The notes: generated by a model not told the origin, from the letters alone. A DNA stretch of 36,013 nt from Oscillospiraceae bacterium (GCA_017458065.1 JAFTGD010000040.1:1-36013), one strand, 5' to 3'; numbered from the stretch's first letter, positions 27,142-36,013 are shown. A program made the numbers and translations.

Positions 27142-28011
27142 TTACTGTTTCAGGAGCTGAGTATACTTCTCCTGTGCCTCTGCTGGTATTTTGAGGGCAG
27201 TCATCGCTTGGAGGGGATTCCAGTTCATGGTCTCCATCAGGGCTTTGATGTTACTGAGCTCTTTTTCATAAGAGCCCTGCTGCATACCTTGCTGCACGCC
27301 CTGCTGCATGCCCCTGCTGTATCCTTCATTTCTTACTTCTTCAAATGCTCTGCACATATACGCCACTCCTTCCTGCGTTTCTTTGTAATAGCGTGTTACT
27401 TCTTCCATGAGAGGGTAGTTCATTTGACTGGGATCGAAGCACGAAAAGTCGTGCATCAGTTTTCCGATATCCGAGTCGTCACGGTAACTGCCGTTGACAT
27501 AGAGAATGTGGGAGCCATCCTTGTACGGTTCTCCGGTAACGGTGTTCATCCGCTCAATCGGATAGAACGGAACTCCTTTCCCATAGATATCATGTTCTGT
27601 GATGAAGATGGTGTAAGTATCCGGCAGCTCTTCAAATGACTGCCCTGCATCCAGGTTCTCAATATCCATTGCGCCGGAATGGTATCTTGCCCGATGGGCT
27701 CCGGCACCGCTGTCTGAGCGCTGGATTTCTAAATCATACTTTTTCCCGGTTGAATCTGAGGCATAACAGTCAAGGCAAAGAGACCGCGCTCCGACAAGGC
27801 GTTTCAGGTCTTTCTGTGTTTCAAGCTGCGTTACAGTCAGGTCATCGATTCGAGTCAGAATTCGAAGTACAAACTGCGCCAGGGGAATGTTATCACGAAA
27901 GATGCAACGCATAAAATCGTCATCGATAGGTCTGAGACCTCTCAAGCGAGCCATATCTTCGCGGTGTTCGCGGATTCTTCTGTTTTCTTCGGATTCGTAC
28001 AAATGATTCAC
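27142..28011 (-). CDS. Rpn-family PD-(D/E)XK nuclease/transposase-like protein
   Basis: Up to 289 residues from GTG 28011. A TTG at 28002 is the better placed start because AGAGGTG lies six bases before it. The N-terminal region (DDDFMRCIFRDNIPLAQFVLRIL) and L-D-C-Y-A...K-K-Y-D-L-E-I-Q fit the Rpn/PDDEXK_2 family: the Asp and the Glu-x-Gln pair form the nuclease site. The C-terminus has a GMQQGVQQGMQQG repeat, a low-complexity hinge common in these proteins. Rpn proteins are RecA-independent recombination-promoting nucleases or domesticated transposases; some act in phage defence. The gene is AT-richer than addAB and seems self-contained with its own promoter and terminator. Activity is inferred from the motif only. 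Confidence 0.78.
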   Translation of the reverse strand: MNHLYESEENRRIREHREDMARLRGLRPIDDDFMRCIFRDNIPLAQFVLRILTRIDDLTVTQLETQKDLKRLVGARSLCLDCYASDSTGKKYDLEIQRSDSGAGAHRARYHSGAMDIENLDAGQSFEELPDTYTIFITEHDIYGKGVPFYPIERMNTVTGEPYKDGSHILYVNGSYRDDSDIGKLMHDFSCFDPSQMNYPLMEEVTRYYKETQEGVAYMCRAFEEVRNEGYSRGMQQGVQQGMQQGSYEKELSNIKALMETMNWNPLQAMTALKIPAEAQEKYTQLLKQ

Positions 28012-28021
28012 CTCTGTTTCT

Positions 28022-28061
28022 ATTTTACACAGGATTTGTGACTATTGCAAGAAGTTCTTGC
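28022..28061 (-). promoter_or_regulatory. Promoter of the Rpn-type gene with palindromic operator
   Basis: Minus strand: TTGCAA (28045-28050), 17 bases, TAAAAT (28022-28027) with TG before it. The palindrome GCAAGAAGTTCTTGC (28047-28061; seven-base arms around one base) overlaps the -35 box, so a dimeric repressor bound there would block transcription. TGTAAAATAG also occurs twice as a direct repeat flanking the promoter. Confidence 0.6.
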
Positions 28062-28228
28062 TATTTTACATCATAATCTCTTCATATCCACCGTCGTCCA
28101 GCACAACAGCCCGGATGAAACTGCGTTCAGCAGGGGGCTAATTCCTTCCGACCTTTATACCGCCAACCCGGTTGACGAGCAAAAATCCGCCTCAGCCCGC
28201 CTTAATAAATTTTAAGGGTTTCCGGGGA

Positions 28229-28257
28229 TTGAGAGTCGAAATCCGGTGTGATAAGAT
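28229..28257 (+). promoter_or_regulatory. Promoter of the Ig-like membrane protein gene
   Basis: TTGAGA (28229-28234), 17 bases, TAAGAT (28252-28257), 34 bases before the ATG at 28291. Confidence 0.55.
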
Positions 28258-28290
28258 ACTCTCACTCATTTCATGCGGGAGGGTCTTTTT

Positions 28291-28764
28291 ATGGAACGGA
28301 AAGAATCAGATGTGTTGAAGCCTGCAAAAATCGGGGCGATTTTACTTGCAGTTGCTGTGATTGTTGGCGTCCTGGTGATGGTGTTGTCTTCACCGCGTAG
28401 CGTCAAAGCGGAACCGGAACCTACACCCACAGCCGCACCCGTTGTCCCAACAGCCCCGACACCTGCGCCGAAACCGGAGATTACAGCCATCCGTCTTTAC
28501 GCGTTCGGGCGGGAACTGGATGACGGCGGTATCACATTGTACGTGGGGGACAGGCCTGTTGAATTGTACGCTGATATTGAGCCAGCGGGGACTGGTCTGT
28601 CGGTTGAATGGTCGTTCAGCAACGAGGAAGCCGTTTCACTGGAAATCAGCGACGACGGATTGAAATGCACCGTGACTGTGCTGCAGGCGAAGGGGAAAAA
28701 CGAGTTGAAGGTTGTCTGCAATAATCTGTACACAGCGATTCCCGTGTATCTGTGGGAACGGTAA
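28291..28764 (+). CDS. Membrane-anchored protein with Ig-like domain, unknown role
   Basis: A 157-residue protein. The ATG at 28291 has GGGAGGG seven bases upstream; an ATG at 28273 would lie before that site. Residues about 14-33 form one membrane helix (GAILLAVAVIVGVLVMVLSS), so the rest is probably outside. Residues 46-68 are a Pro/Thr/Ala linker (EPEPTPTAAPVVPTAPTPAP). Residues 69-157 resemble a bacterial Ig-like (BIG2) fold: ITLYVGDRPVELYADIEP, VEWSFSNEEAVSLE, and a CTVTVL strand. Such small proteins are common in Clostridia, with no established function. It appears to be transcribed alone, followed directly by the TGACATA array. Confidence 0.7.
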   Translation: MERKESDVLKPAKIGAILLAVAVIVGVLVMVLSSPRSVKAEPEPTPTAAPVVPTAPTPAPKPEITAIRLYAFGRELDDGGITLYVGDRPVELYADIEPAGTGLSVEWSFSNEEAVSLEISDDGLKCTVTVLQAKGKNELKVVCNNLYTAIPVYLWER

Positions 28765-28777
28765 AATTACTCACAAC

Positions 28778-28865
28778 TGACATAGACTGACATAGGGCTG
28801 ACATAAACCGCATAAATATGACATAGAAGGACATTATGCTGACATAGACAGCGCGCCCTGACATA
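28778..28865. repeat. Phased TGACATA direct-repeat array
   Basis: TGACATA occurs at 28778, 28788, 28799, 28819, 28840 and 28859, with a variant GGACATT at 28829. Steps are 10, 11, 20, 10, 11 and 19 bases, so all copies lie on about the same face of the helix. The array starts 14 bases after a stop codon and ends just before a terminator. There are no spacers of CRISPR type. Confidence 0.75.
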
Positions 28866-28868
28866 AAA

Positions 28869-28894
28869 TATCCCCGTCCACTCGGACGGGGATA
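28869..28894. terminator. Bidirectional terminator
   Basis: A perfect 11-bp stem TATCCCCGTCC/GGACGGGGATA with loop ACTC. The minus strand continues into TTTTATG and ends the PAP2 transcript; the plus side has a weaker CAAGTTTATT tail. Confidence 0.8.
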
Positions 28895-28931
28895 CAAGTT
28901 TATTCAAACGTTTTTCTGATCGGCAGCCTTA

Positions 28932-29750
28932 TCAGTGCTTTCCCTGATAGCCGCCGGAGGAAGAGGACGTGGTCCCTCTGGCGTGTTTTGCTGTGGAGGC
29001 GGCAGCCCTGCGCGTGGTCTTGACCGGTTCGCTGTGGGCGGACCGCTCGACGGAGGCCGGCGTGTCTTCCTCGGATTTGCGGGGCAGCAGCGTCTTGATA
29101 TCGGAGAGATCTTCAAACCCGGCCTCCAGCAGGAAGTCATACACCCTGCCTTCGCCGCTGTGGCTCTCCAGGAAGCGGAAAATCAGATTCGTGATCCCGG
29201 CGGCGACAAAGCCGGAGAAAACGCCGACCAGCAGCCCGAAGAGCACGTCGGAGGGATAGTGCGCCATCAGATAGTTCCGGGAGAACATCATCAGCAGCAC
29301 CCAGATGGCGCCAGGGATAAACCAGCGCCTTCCGCGCATCAGGCAGAGCCCGGTCACACCGGCCGCCGCTGCGGAGACATGGCCGGAGGGGAAGGAGAAA
29401 CCGTCTTCCGCCGGCGCTCCGACAAACTCCCACCACTGCCGGAACTGTTCGACCGACTCAAAGGGTCTCGGCCTTGCGATCATATCCTTCAGGACAAACT
29501 TGAGGACCGCCGCGCAGCCCACTGCACCGAAGATGCAGACGCCGGCTTTGCGCCAGCGGGGGAAGAGCATCAGAACAATGCCCAGGAGAATAAACAGGAG
29601 GCCCTTCTCGCCGAGAAGGGTGATCAGCTTGTTGAACGGGGTCAACACCGTGCCGGCGGCTTCCGCCAGCTTATGCGCAAAGGACAGAATTGCCGTGTCA
29701 TAGCCGGAGAAAAAGCTGTCCAGCCAGAGTGCGTCAGCGGTAAGTGTCAT
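28932..29750 (-). CDS. PAP2-family membrane phosphatase
   Basis: A 272-residue membrane protein with about five to six hydrophobic helices. I prefer the ATG at 29750, preceded by GAAGAAGGTGC. The ATG at 29771 is only a few bases after the expected transcription start and has no ribosome site. Catalytic motifs of the PAP2 superfamily: K88-x4-R93-P, P121-S-G-H124 and S157-R158-x5-H164-x3-D168. These enzymes remove phosphate from lipid phosphates such as undecaprenyl pyrophosphate or phosphatidic acid at the outer membrane face. The spacing of the first motif is shorter than the classical KX6RP. The last 80 or so residues form a charged Ser/Thr/Arg-rich tail with no recognised domain, unusual for the family. 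Confidence 0.87.
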   Translation of the reverse strand: MTLTADALWLDSFFSGYDTAILSFAHKLAEAAGTVLTPFNKLITLLGEKGLLFILLGIVLMLFPRWRKAGVCIFGAVGCAAVLKFVLKDMIARPRPFESVEQFRQWWEFVGAPAEDGFSFPSGHVSAAAAGVTGLCLMRGRRWFIPGAIWVLLMMFSRNYLMAHYPSDVLFGLLVGVFSGFVAAGITNLIFRFLESHSGEGRVYDFLLEAGFEDLSDIKTLLPRKSEEDTPASVERSAHSEPVKTTRRAAASTAKHARGTTSSSSGGYQGKH

Positions 29751-29782
29751 ACATGCACCTTCTTCATCCATAAATTGGATAT

Positions 29783-29811
29783 ATTATACAGTTTTTGCCA
29801 TACAGATGCAA
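29783..29811 (-). promoter_or_regulatory. Promoter of the PAP2 gene
   Basis: Minus strand TTGCAT (29806-29811), 17 bases, TATAAT (29783-29788). The predicted transcript start is near 29776. Confidence 0.65.
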
Positions 29812-29894
29812 GACACAATTTAAGATTCGACAAATCCATGATTTTTTGTCATTAACAGATGCAAAAATAATGAATAATCATAGTAGAAAAATAT

Positions 29895-29923
29895 TTGACA
29901 GGTTTTTAACACCGCTATATAAT
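29895..29923 (+). promoter_or_regulatory. Perfect-consensus promoter upstream of the ATPase operon
   Basis: TTGACA (29895-29900), exactly 17 bases, TATAAT (29918-29923): both boxes and the spacing are ideal. It lies 235 bases before the first ATPase gene. A hairpin follows 38 bases later, so it may make a short RNA or a long ATPase leader. Confidence 0.75.
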
Positions 29924-29960
29924 GATTTATCAAAGCAACCACCATGTTAATTTTTCTTTA

Positions 29961-29990
29961 TATCAGGACATACAACGCTGTGTTCTGATA
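29961..29990 (+). other. Strong hairpin in the ATPase upstream region
   Basis: TATCAGGACA pairs with TGTTCTGATA over ten positions (one G-U) around a 10-base loop, then CAATTTTG. It could end a roughly 65-base RNA from the promoter at 29895, or be a leader structure. Confidence 0.5.
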
Positions 29991-30040
29991 CAATTTTGAG
30001 GAATTGTAAGAATATTATCATGGGGGATACCTGTTTTGCC

Positions 30041-30069
30041 TTGCAGGATACACGATTTCATAGTATAAT
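30041..30069 (+). promoter_or_regulatory. Proximal ATPase operon promoter
   Basis: TTGCAG (30041-30046), 17 bases, TATAAT (30064-30069). The predicted start near 30076 gives an 80-base leader that carries the attenuator-like element. Confidence 0.65.
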
Positions 30070-30090
30070 GATAAGGCAATTTCAACAAAT

Positions 30091-30124
30091 CCTGCGTTAT
30101 GAAACCGCGGGAGTCCGGTTTTTT
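30091..30124 (+). promoter_or_regulatory. Attenuator or riboswitch candidate in the ATPase leader
   Basis: AAACCG (30102-30107) pairs with CGGTTT (30116-30121) and is followed by a run of six T, which is an intrinsic terminator before the first gene. CCTGCG (30091-30096) can pair with CGCGGG (30106-30111), which covers the last stem base pair and most of the loop. That pairing would either make a pseudoknot on the terminator or break it, so it works as a switch on paper. Ligand is not known; sodium is a natural guess given the downstream enzyme. Confidence 0.5.
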
Positions 30125-30157
30125 GCCGGTAATATTACACAAAAGGGAGGTGTGTCC

Positions 30158-30472
30158 ATGTCGTTTGAAGCAATCAAGGGCATCAGTGATGCCGAGGTTC
30201 TCGGCAAAGCGCGGATAGCGGAAGCGGAAGCGAAGGCCCGGCAGATGCTTGCCGATGCTGAGGAGTCCGGTAAAGCCGCGCTGCTGGCAGCAAACAGCAG
30301 AGCGGAGACCGAGCTGAAGGCGCTGCGCGAGAAGGCCGATCAGCAGGCTGCCGAAAAGACCGCCGCGCTCGAGCGTGAGATGCTGGCCGAGGCGGATCAG
30401 CTTCGGCAGAGAGCGAAGCAGAAGCTGGAGGATGCCGCAGCACTGGTCGTGGAAAGGATCGTGGGCGATTAA
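30158..30472 (+). CDS. ntpF: V-type ATPase peripheral stalk subunit (NtpF/AhaH-like)
   Basis: A 104-residue protein, nearly all predicted coiled coil, rich in Ala, Glu and Lys. The ATG at 30158 has AAAGGGAGGTGTGTCC upstream; the longer frame from 29996 runs through the leader terminator and is not used. As first gene of the ATPase operon it matches the G/H-type peripheral stalk subunit, which pairs with subunit E to hold the catalytic head against rotation. Sequence conservation is weak in this family, so the call relies on coiled coil, size and place. The next gene starts two bases after its stop. Confidence 0.8.
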   Translation: MSFEAIKGISDAEVLGKARIAEAEAKARQMLADAEESGKAALLAANSRAETELKALREKADQQAAEKTAALEREMLAEADQLRQRAKQKLEDAAALVVERIVGD

Positions 30473-30474
30473 GA

Positions 30475-32974
<2,500 letters not shown>

Positions 32975-33013
32975 GATCCCTCCGAGGGTCATCTTTACCG
33001 AAGGGAGGATATC

Positions 33014-33595
33014 ATGAAGGGAACTGAAAAAATCATTGCGCATATTGAAGCGGATGCCAAAAACCAGGCGGATCAGCTGATCGCCGAAGCCGCGCAGAAG
33101 TGCGCGGACATCAAGGCAAAGTACGAGGAGCAGGCTTCCCGTCTGTACGGGGAGAAGATCCGCGACGGCGTGAAGGCCTGTCAGGCACAGGAGGATGGTG
33201 CGATCCGTATCTCCAAGATGGAAGCGAGAAAAAGCGTCCTTGCCGTCAAGCAGGAGATGGTCGAGAAGAGCTTCGCCCTCGCGGCGGAGAAGATCGTCGG
33301 CCTGCCGGAGGAACAGTACATCGCCTTCCTCGCGGGCCTCGCGAAGAAAGCCTCGGTCTCCGGCGATGAGGAAGTGATCCTGAATGAGCGGGATCGCGCC
33401 GCCATCGGCGGGAAGCTTCTGCAGGCGATCAACCGGGACGGCGTCAGTATGACGCTCTCCGATGAGACCAGAGATATCAGCGGGGGGCTGATCCTCCGCC
33501 GCGGCAGCGTCGAGGCCAACTGCAGCGTCGAGCTGCTCGTTGACCTGTGCAGAGGGGAACTGTCCTCCAGGCTTGCCGACATCCTGTTCCAGTAA
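33014..33595 (+). CDS. ntpE: V-type ATPase subunit E (peripheral stalk)
   Basis: A 193-residue subunit E. GAAGGGAGGATATC precedes the ATG. Residues 1-100 are a charged helix (EKIIAHIEADAKNQADQLIAEA and on), predicted to pair with the NtpF-type subunit. The C-terminal globular part ends with LSDETRDISGGLILRRG and then VEANCSVELLVDLCR, as usual for the family. It links the stalk to the catalytic A/B head. Length is normal. The next gene begins 25 bases downstream with a strong ribosome site. Confidence 0.92.
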   Translation: MKGTEKIIAHIEADAKNQADQLIAEAAQKCADIKAKYEEQASRLYGEKIRDGVKACQAQEDGAIRISKMEARKSVLAVKQEMVEKSFALAAEKIVGLPEEQYIAFLAGLAKKASVSGDEEVILNERDRAAIGGKLLQAINRDGVSMTLSDETRDISGGLILRRGSVEANCSVELLVDLCRGELSSRLADILFQ

Positions 33596-33620
33596 GCGTC
33601 CGACGAAAGGAGGACCTGGT

Positions 33621-34613
33621 TTGGCTATCAACAAAGAGGACTATCTGTACATCTCCTCGCTGCTGCGCGCCCGCGAGCCCCGCATGCTGAGCAGGGAAAA
33701 GGCCGAGCGCATGCTGGATGCCCCCGGTTTTGAGGACGCGGCAAAGATGCTCACCGACAGCGGCTATGAGGACATGTCCCAGATGACGGTCAAGCAGATC
33801 GAAGACGCGCTCTCCCAGCGCCGCGCCAGAGTGTTTCACGAACTGGAGACGCTGGTTCCCGACGCCGCAGCTCTCGACCTGTTCCGGCTGAAGTATGATT
33901 ATCACAACATCAAGGTGCTGATTAAAGCCGATGCGATGTTCCAGAACGACGCATCTCTGCTCTCCGCCTCCGGACGGATTGCCCCGGAGACCGTACAGCG
34001 GAAGTTTAACGAGGACCGCCTGCGGGATCTGCCGGGCGAGCTCGGCCACGCGGCAGAGGAGGCAAAAGCGCTCCTGAGCCGCAGCGCCAATCCGCAGCTC
34101 TCGGACTTCCTGCTCGACAAGGCCTACTTCCGCGAGATGCAGGCTCTTGCCGAGGGGCTCGACAGCGACTATGCCCGCGGCTATGTGGCGCTGCTGGCGG
34201 ACAGCACCAATCTCCGGACCGCCGTCCGTATCCTGCGTATGGGCAAGGACATCGGCTATCTCCAGGAAGCGCTGGTCTCCGGCGGCAGCATCAGCGAAGA
34301 GCGCCTGAGCGCCGGAATCTCCGGAGAGGGGATTGCGGCCGTGTTTGCCGGGACGCCGCTTGCCAAGGCGGCGCAGCTCGGCCAGGAAGCGGTCTCCGGA
34401 GGCACGCTGACGGCATTCGAGCTTGCCTGCGACAATGCTCTCGCGTCGTATCTCGCGGATGCGAAGCTCTGCTCCTTCGGCGAAGAGAGCGTGCTTGCCT
34501 ACCTCGCCGGCACGGAGAACGAGCTGACCGCGGTGCGGATGATTCTGACCGGACGCCTTGCCGGCGTCCCGGCGGACACCATCCGGGAAAGGCTGCGTGA
34601 TTTGTATGCATAA
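33621..34613 (+). CDS. ntpC: V-type ATPase subunit C (TTG start)
   Basis: A 330-residue subunit C/d, the cap joining the central shaft to the K ring. The start is TTG at 33621, seven bases after AAAGGAGGA; the protein then reads AINKEDYLYISSLLRARE, which is typical. A start at 33540 would overlap subunit E. The protein is helical and soluble, with DYHNIKVLIKA near residue 95 and three similar repeats over its length as in the family. The TTG start may lower its translation, which suits one copy per enzyme. A GC-rich hairpin follows the stop. Confidence 0.9.
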   Translation: MAINKEDYLYISSLLRAREPRMLSREKAERMLDAPGFEDAAKMLTDSGYEDMSQMTVKQIEDALSQRRARVFHELETLVPDAAALDLFRLKYDYHNIKVLIKADAMFQNDASLLSASGRIAPETVQRKFNEDRLRDLPGELGHAAEEAKALLSRSANPQLSDFLLDKAYFREMQALAEGLDSDYARGYVALLADSTNLRTAVRILRMGKDIGYLQEALVSGGSISEERLSAGISGEGIAAVFAGTPLAKAAQLGQEAVSGGTLTAFELACDNALASYLADAKLCSFGEESVLAYLAGTENELTAVRMILTGRLAGVPADTIRERLRDLYA

Positions 34614-34625
34614 AACACCGTCTAT

Positions 34626-34646
34626 CTCACCCGCGGAGCGGGTGAG
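34626..34646 (+). other. Intercistronic hairpin between subunit C and the next gene
   Basis: CTCACCCGC, loop GGA, GCGGGTGAG: a nine-base-pair perfect stem 13 bases after the ntpC stop. There is no T-tract, so it is not a terminator. The stem matches the hairpin core of the 55-bp repeats downstream of the following gene. Confidence 0.75.
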
Positions 34647-34681
34647 TAACACGACCCCGATAGAAAGGTTGTGTGAACGCT

Positions 34682-35002
34682 ATGCTTAAAATTGCAGTCA
34701 TCGGCGGCAAGGATACCGTCATCGGCTTCAAGGCCGTCGGCCTGGAAGCCTGCCCCGCTGTGAACGCCGCAGAGGCGTTGCAGGCGCTGCGCGAGCTCAC
34801 CAAAGAGGGCAGCGAATACGCGATTATCTACATTGAAGAGAAGCTTGCTCAGGAGATCTCACACGAGATCGACAAATTCAAGGACAGCCCGACGCCTGCC
34901 ATTATTCTGATTCCCGGCCGCGAGGGAAGCCTCGGCCTCGGCAAGAGCGCCCTGAAGGCGGCGGTGGAACGCGCAGTCGGCACGAATATCCTGGGCGACT
35001 GA
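34682..35002 (+). CDS. ntpG: V-type ATPase subunit F (NtpG in Enterococcus naming)
   Basis: A 106-residue shaft subunit. MLKIAVIGGKDTVIGFKAVG is the classic start of the family. GAAAGG lies 13 bases before this ATG; a GTG at 34673 (four bases from it) would add three residues, and the choice is uncertain. The mid IIYIEEKLAQ and C-terminal ALKAAVERAVGTNIL fit. It sits on the central rotor with subunit D and regulates ATP hydrolysis. It is flanked by hairpins on both sides, one before and three after, which sets it apart from its neighbours. Confidence 0.9.
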   Translation: MLKIAVIGGKDTVIGFKAVGLEACPAVNAAEALQALRELTKEGSEYAIIYIEEKLAQEISHEIDKFKDSPTPAIILIPGREGSLGLGKSALKAAVERAVGTNILGD

Positions 35003-35014
35003 GCAAGATATCTG

Positions 35015-35165
35015 ATCGCCCGCACCGCGGGTGATGAAAAGACACTTCAAACGACACGAACGGCACTTCATCGCCCGCACCGCGGGTGACGGAAAGACAC
35101 TTCGAACGACACGAACGGCACTTCATCGCCCGCACCGCGGGTGATGAAAAACACACTTCTAACGA
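35015..35165 (+). repeat. 55-bp tandem repeat with hairpins between subunit genes
   Basis: A unit of exactly 55 bases is repeated about 2.6 times (hairpins at 35016, 35071 and 35126). Each copy holds TCGCCCGC-ACC-GCGGGTGA, an eight-base-pair hairpin, followed by GACACTTC-AACGACACGAACGG. Copies one and two differ at three or four positions; copy three decays before the ntpA ribosome site. There is no open frame across it and no T-tract. It probably acts on RNA stability or coupling between genes, but this is inferred. Confidence 0.85.
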
Positions 35166-35183
35166 TGAGAGGAAGTTTGATAA

Positions 35184-36013
35184 ATGAGCGGAAAAATTAT
35201 CAAAGTATCCGGACCGCTTGTCGTGGCGGAGGGCCTGGCGGATGCCAACGTCTCTGACGTTGTGCGCGTCGGGGCCAGCCGCCTGATCGGTGAGATCCTG
35301 AACATGACAGGGGACCAGGCTTCCATCCAGGTATACGAGGAGACCTCGGGCCTCGGCCCCGGTGCGGACGTGGTGACGACCGGGATGCCGATGTCGGTGG
35401 AGCTCGGCCCCGGCATGCTGGACAACATTTACGACGGCATCCAGCGTCCGCTGCCGGAGATGCGCGCCCTGACGGGCGACAGCATCACCCGCGGCACGGA
35501 CGTGGCGGCGCTGAACCGCGAGAAGCAGTGGGACTTCGTACCGGTTGCGAAGCCCGGCGACCGTCTCTCAGCCGGCGACGTGCTGGGCACGGTGCAGGAG
35601 ACCAGCGCCATCCTGCACAAGATCATGGTGCCCCCCGGCCTCTCCGGCGAGCTGAAGAGCATTGACGGCGGCCTGCACACGGTGACGGACACGGTGGCGG
35701 TTCTCGTTGACGCGAAGGGGAGAGAGCACCCCCTCAGCCTGATGCAGCGCTGGCCGGTCCGCATTGCCCGCCCCTACGCGCGCAAGTACGTCCCCGCCCG
35801 TCCCATGAACAGCGGCCAGCGCATCATCGACACGCTGTTCCCGATCGCCAAGGGCGGCACCGCGGCGGTCCCCGGCCCGTTCGGCTCGGGAAAGACGGTG
35901 GTGCAGCACCAGCTGGCCAAGTGGTCGGACGTGGACATCGTCATCTACATCGGCTGCGGCGAGCGCGGCAACGAGATGACCGACGTTCTGATGGAGTTTC
36001 CTGAGCTGAAGGA
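35184..36013 (+). CDS. ntpA: V-type ATPase catalytic subunit A (truncated by window end)
   Basis: The first 276 residues of the catalytic subunit. AGAGGAAG lies nine bases before the ATG at 35184. It begins GKIIKVSGPLVVAEGL. The long non-homologous region typical of A subunits is present (LGTVQETSAILHKIMVPPG and on). Walker A is G231-P-F-G-S-G-K237-T238, followed by IYIGCGERGNEMTDVL with the catalytic-loop GER. It hydrolyses or makes ATP together with subunit B, which should follow outside the window along with D. No frameshift is seen. Confidence 0.94.
   Translation, partial: MSGKIIKVSGPLVVAEGLADANVSDVVRVGASRLIGEILNMTGDQASIQVYEETSGLGPGADVVTTGMPMSVELGPGMLDNIYDGIQRPLPEMRALTGDSITRGTDVAALNREKQWDFVPVAKPGDRLSAGDVLGTVQETSAILHKIMVPPGLSGELKSIDGGLHTVTDTVAVLVDAKGREHPLSLMQRWPVRIARPYARKYVPARPMNSGQRIIDTLFPIAKGGTAAVPGPFGSGKTVVQHQLAKWSDVDIVIYIGCGERGNEMTDVLMEFPELK

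Noticed and set aside
28073-28130. Possible tail of a minus-strand protein (ERSFIRAVVLDDGGYEEIMM)
   Set aside because: It reads like coding sequence, but an in-frame stop lies just upstream and I cannot name a family. It may be a gene fragment, too short to call.
28778-28865. CRISPR or iteron origin
   Set aside because: Seven-base elements with 10-bp steps are too short for CRISPR; no replication initiator gene or AT-rich melting region adjoins.
35015-35165. CRISPR array
   Set aside because: The units are back-to-back 55-bp tandem copies without unique spacers, and no cas gene is present.

Overview
The window looks like a chromosomal piece of a gut- or rumen-type anaerobic Bacillota, class Clostridia. 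Supporting signs are the AddAB recombination pair instead of RecBCD, a V-type (ntp) ATPase operon, an LPXTG surface protein with His/Cys and CNA-B-like modules, strong AGGAGG-type ribosome sites, and a core that looks G+C-rich with AT-rich accessory patches. All calls come from reading the sequence and from knowledge of the families; no database search was run.

Left accessory region (1-12.4 kb). The first 168 bases are the start of an IS1634-type transposase leaving the window leftward. Next is one 8.5 kb gene for a secreted, sortase-anchored mosaic protein: His/Cys repeats, a CHAP amidase-like domain, a VWA domain, CNA-B-like modules, CxxC repeats and an LPATG anchor. An IS66 remnant begins five bases after its terminator stem. 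Then come a small unknown gene and an AT-rich AbiE-type toxin-antitoxin pair whose promoter is bracketed by two related inverted repeats. A frameshifted DUF3021-like remnant follows.

Middle region (12.5-26.9 kb). This holds a HemW-like protein lacking the radical-SAM cysteines, a divergently read Tat-exported flavoprotein (FMN-binding plus FAD domains), a metallophosphoesterase, a short-chain dehydrogenase and a cytidylate-kinase-like protein. A tight five-gene run follows: asparaginase, MazG, a metallo-beta-lactamase-fold hydrolase, AddB and AddA.

Right region (27-36 kb). A second AT-rich patch carries an Rpn/PD-(D/E)XK transposase-like gene, a small membrane-anchored Ig-like protein, an array of TGACATA elements at roughly 10-bp helical phasing, and a PAP2 phosphatase. 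The window ends in a V-type ATPase operon (F-I-K-E-C-G-A in Enterococcus ntp naming), cut inside subunit A. The K subunit has the sodium-site residues known from Enterococcus NtpK, so the enzyme is probably Na+-coupled. Its leader carries a terminator-like hairpin whose loop can pair with upstream bases, making it a candidate riboswitch or attenuator. A 55-bp hairpin-bearing tandem repeat sits between the G and A subunit genes.

The best leads are the ATPase leader RNA, the intercistronic hairpin repeats, the cysteine-free HemW-like protein, the paired AbiE operators, and the phased TGACATA array.
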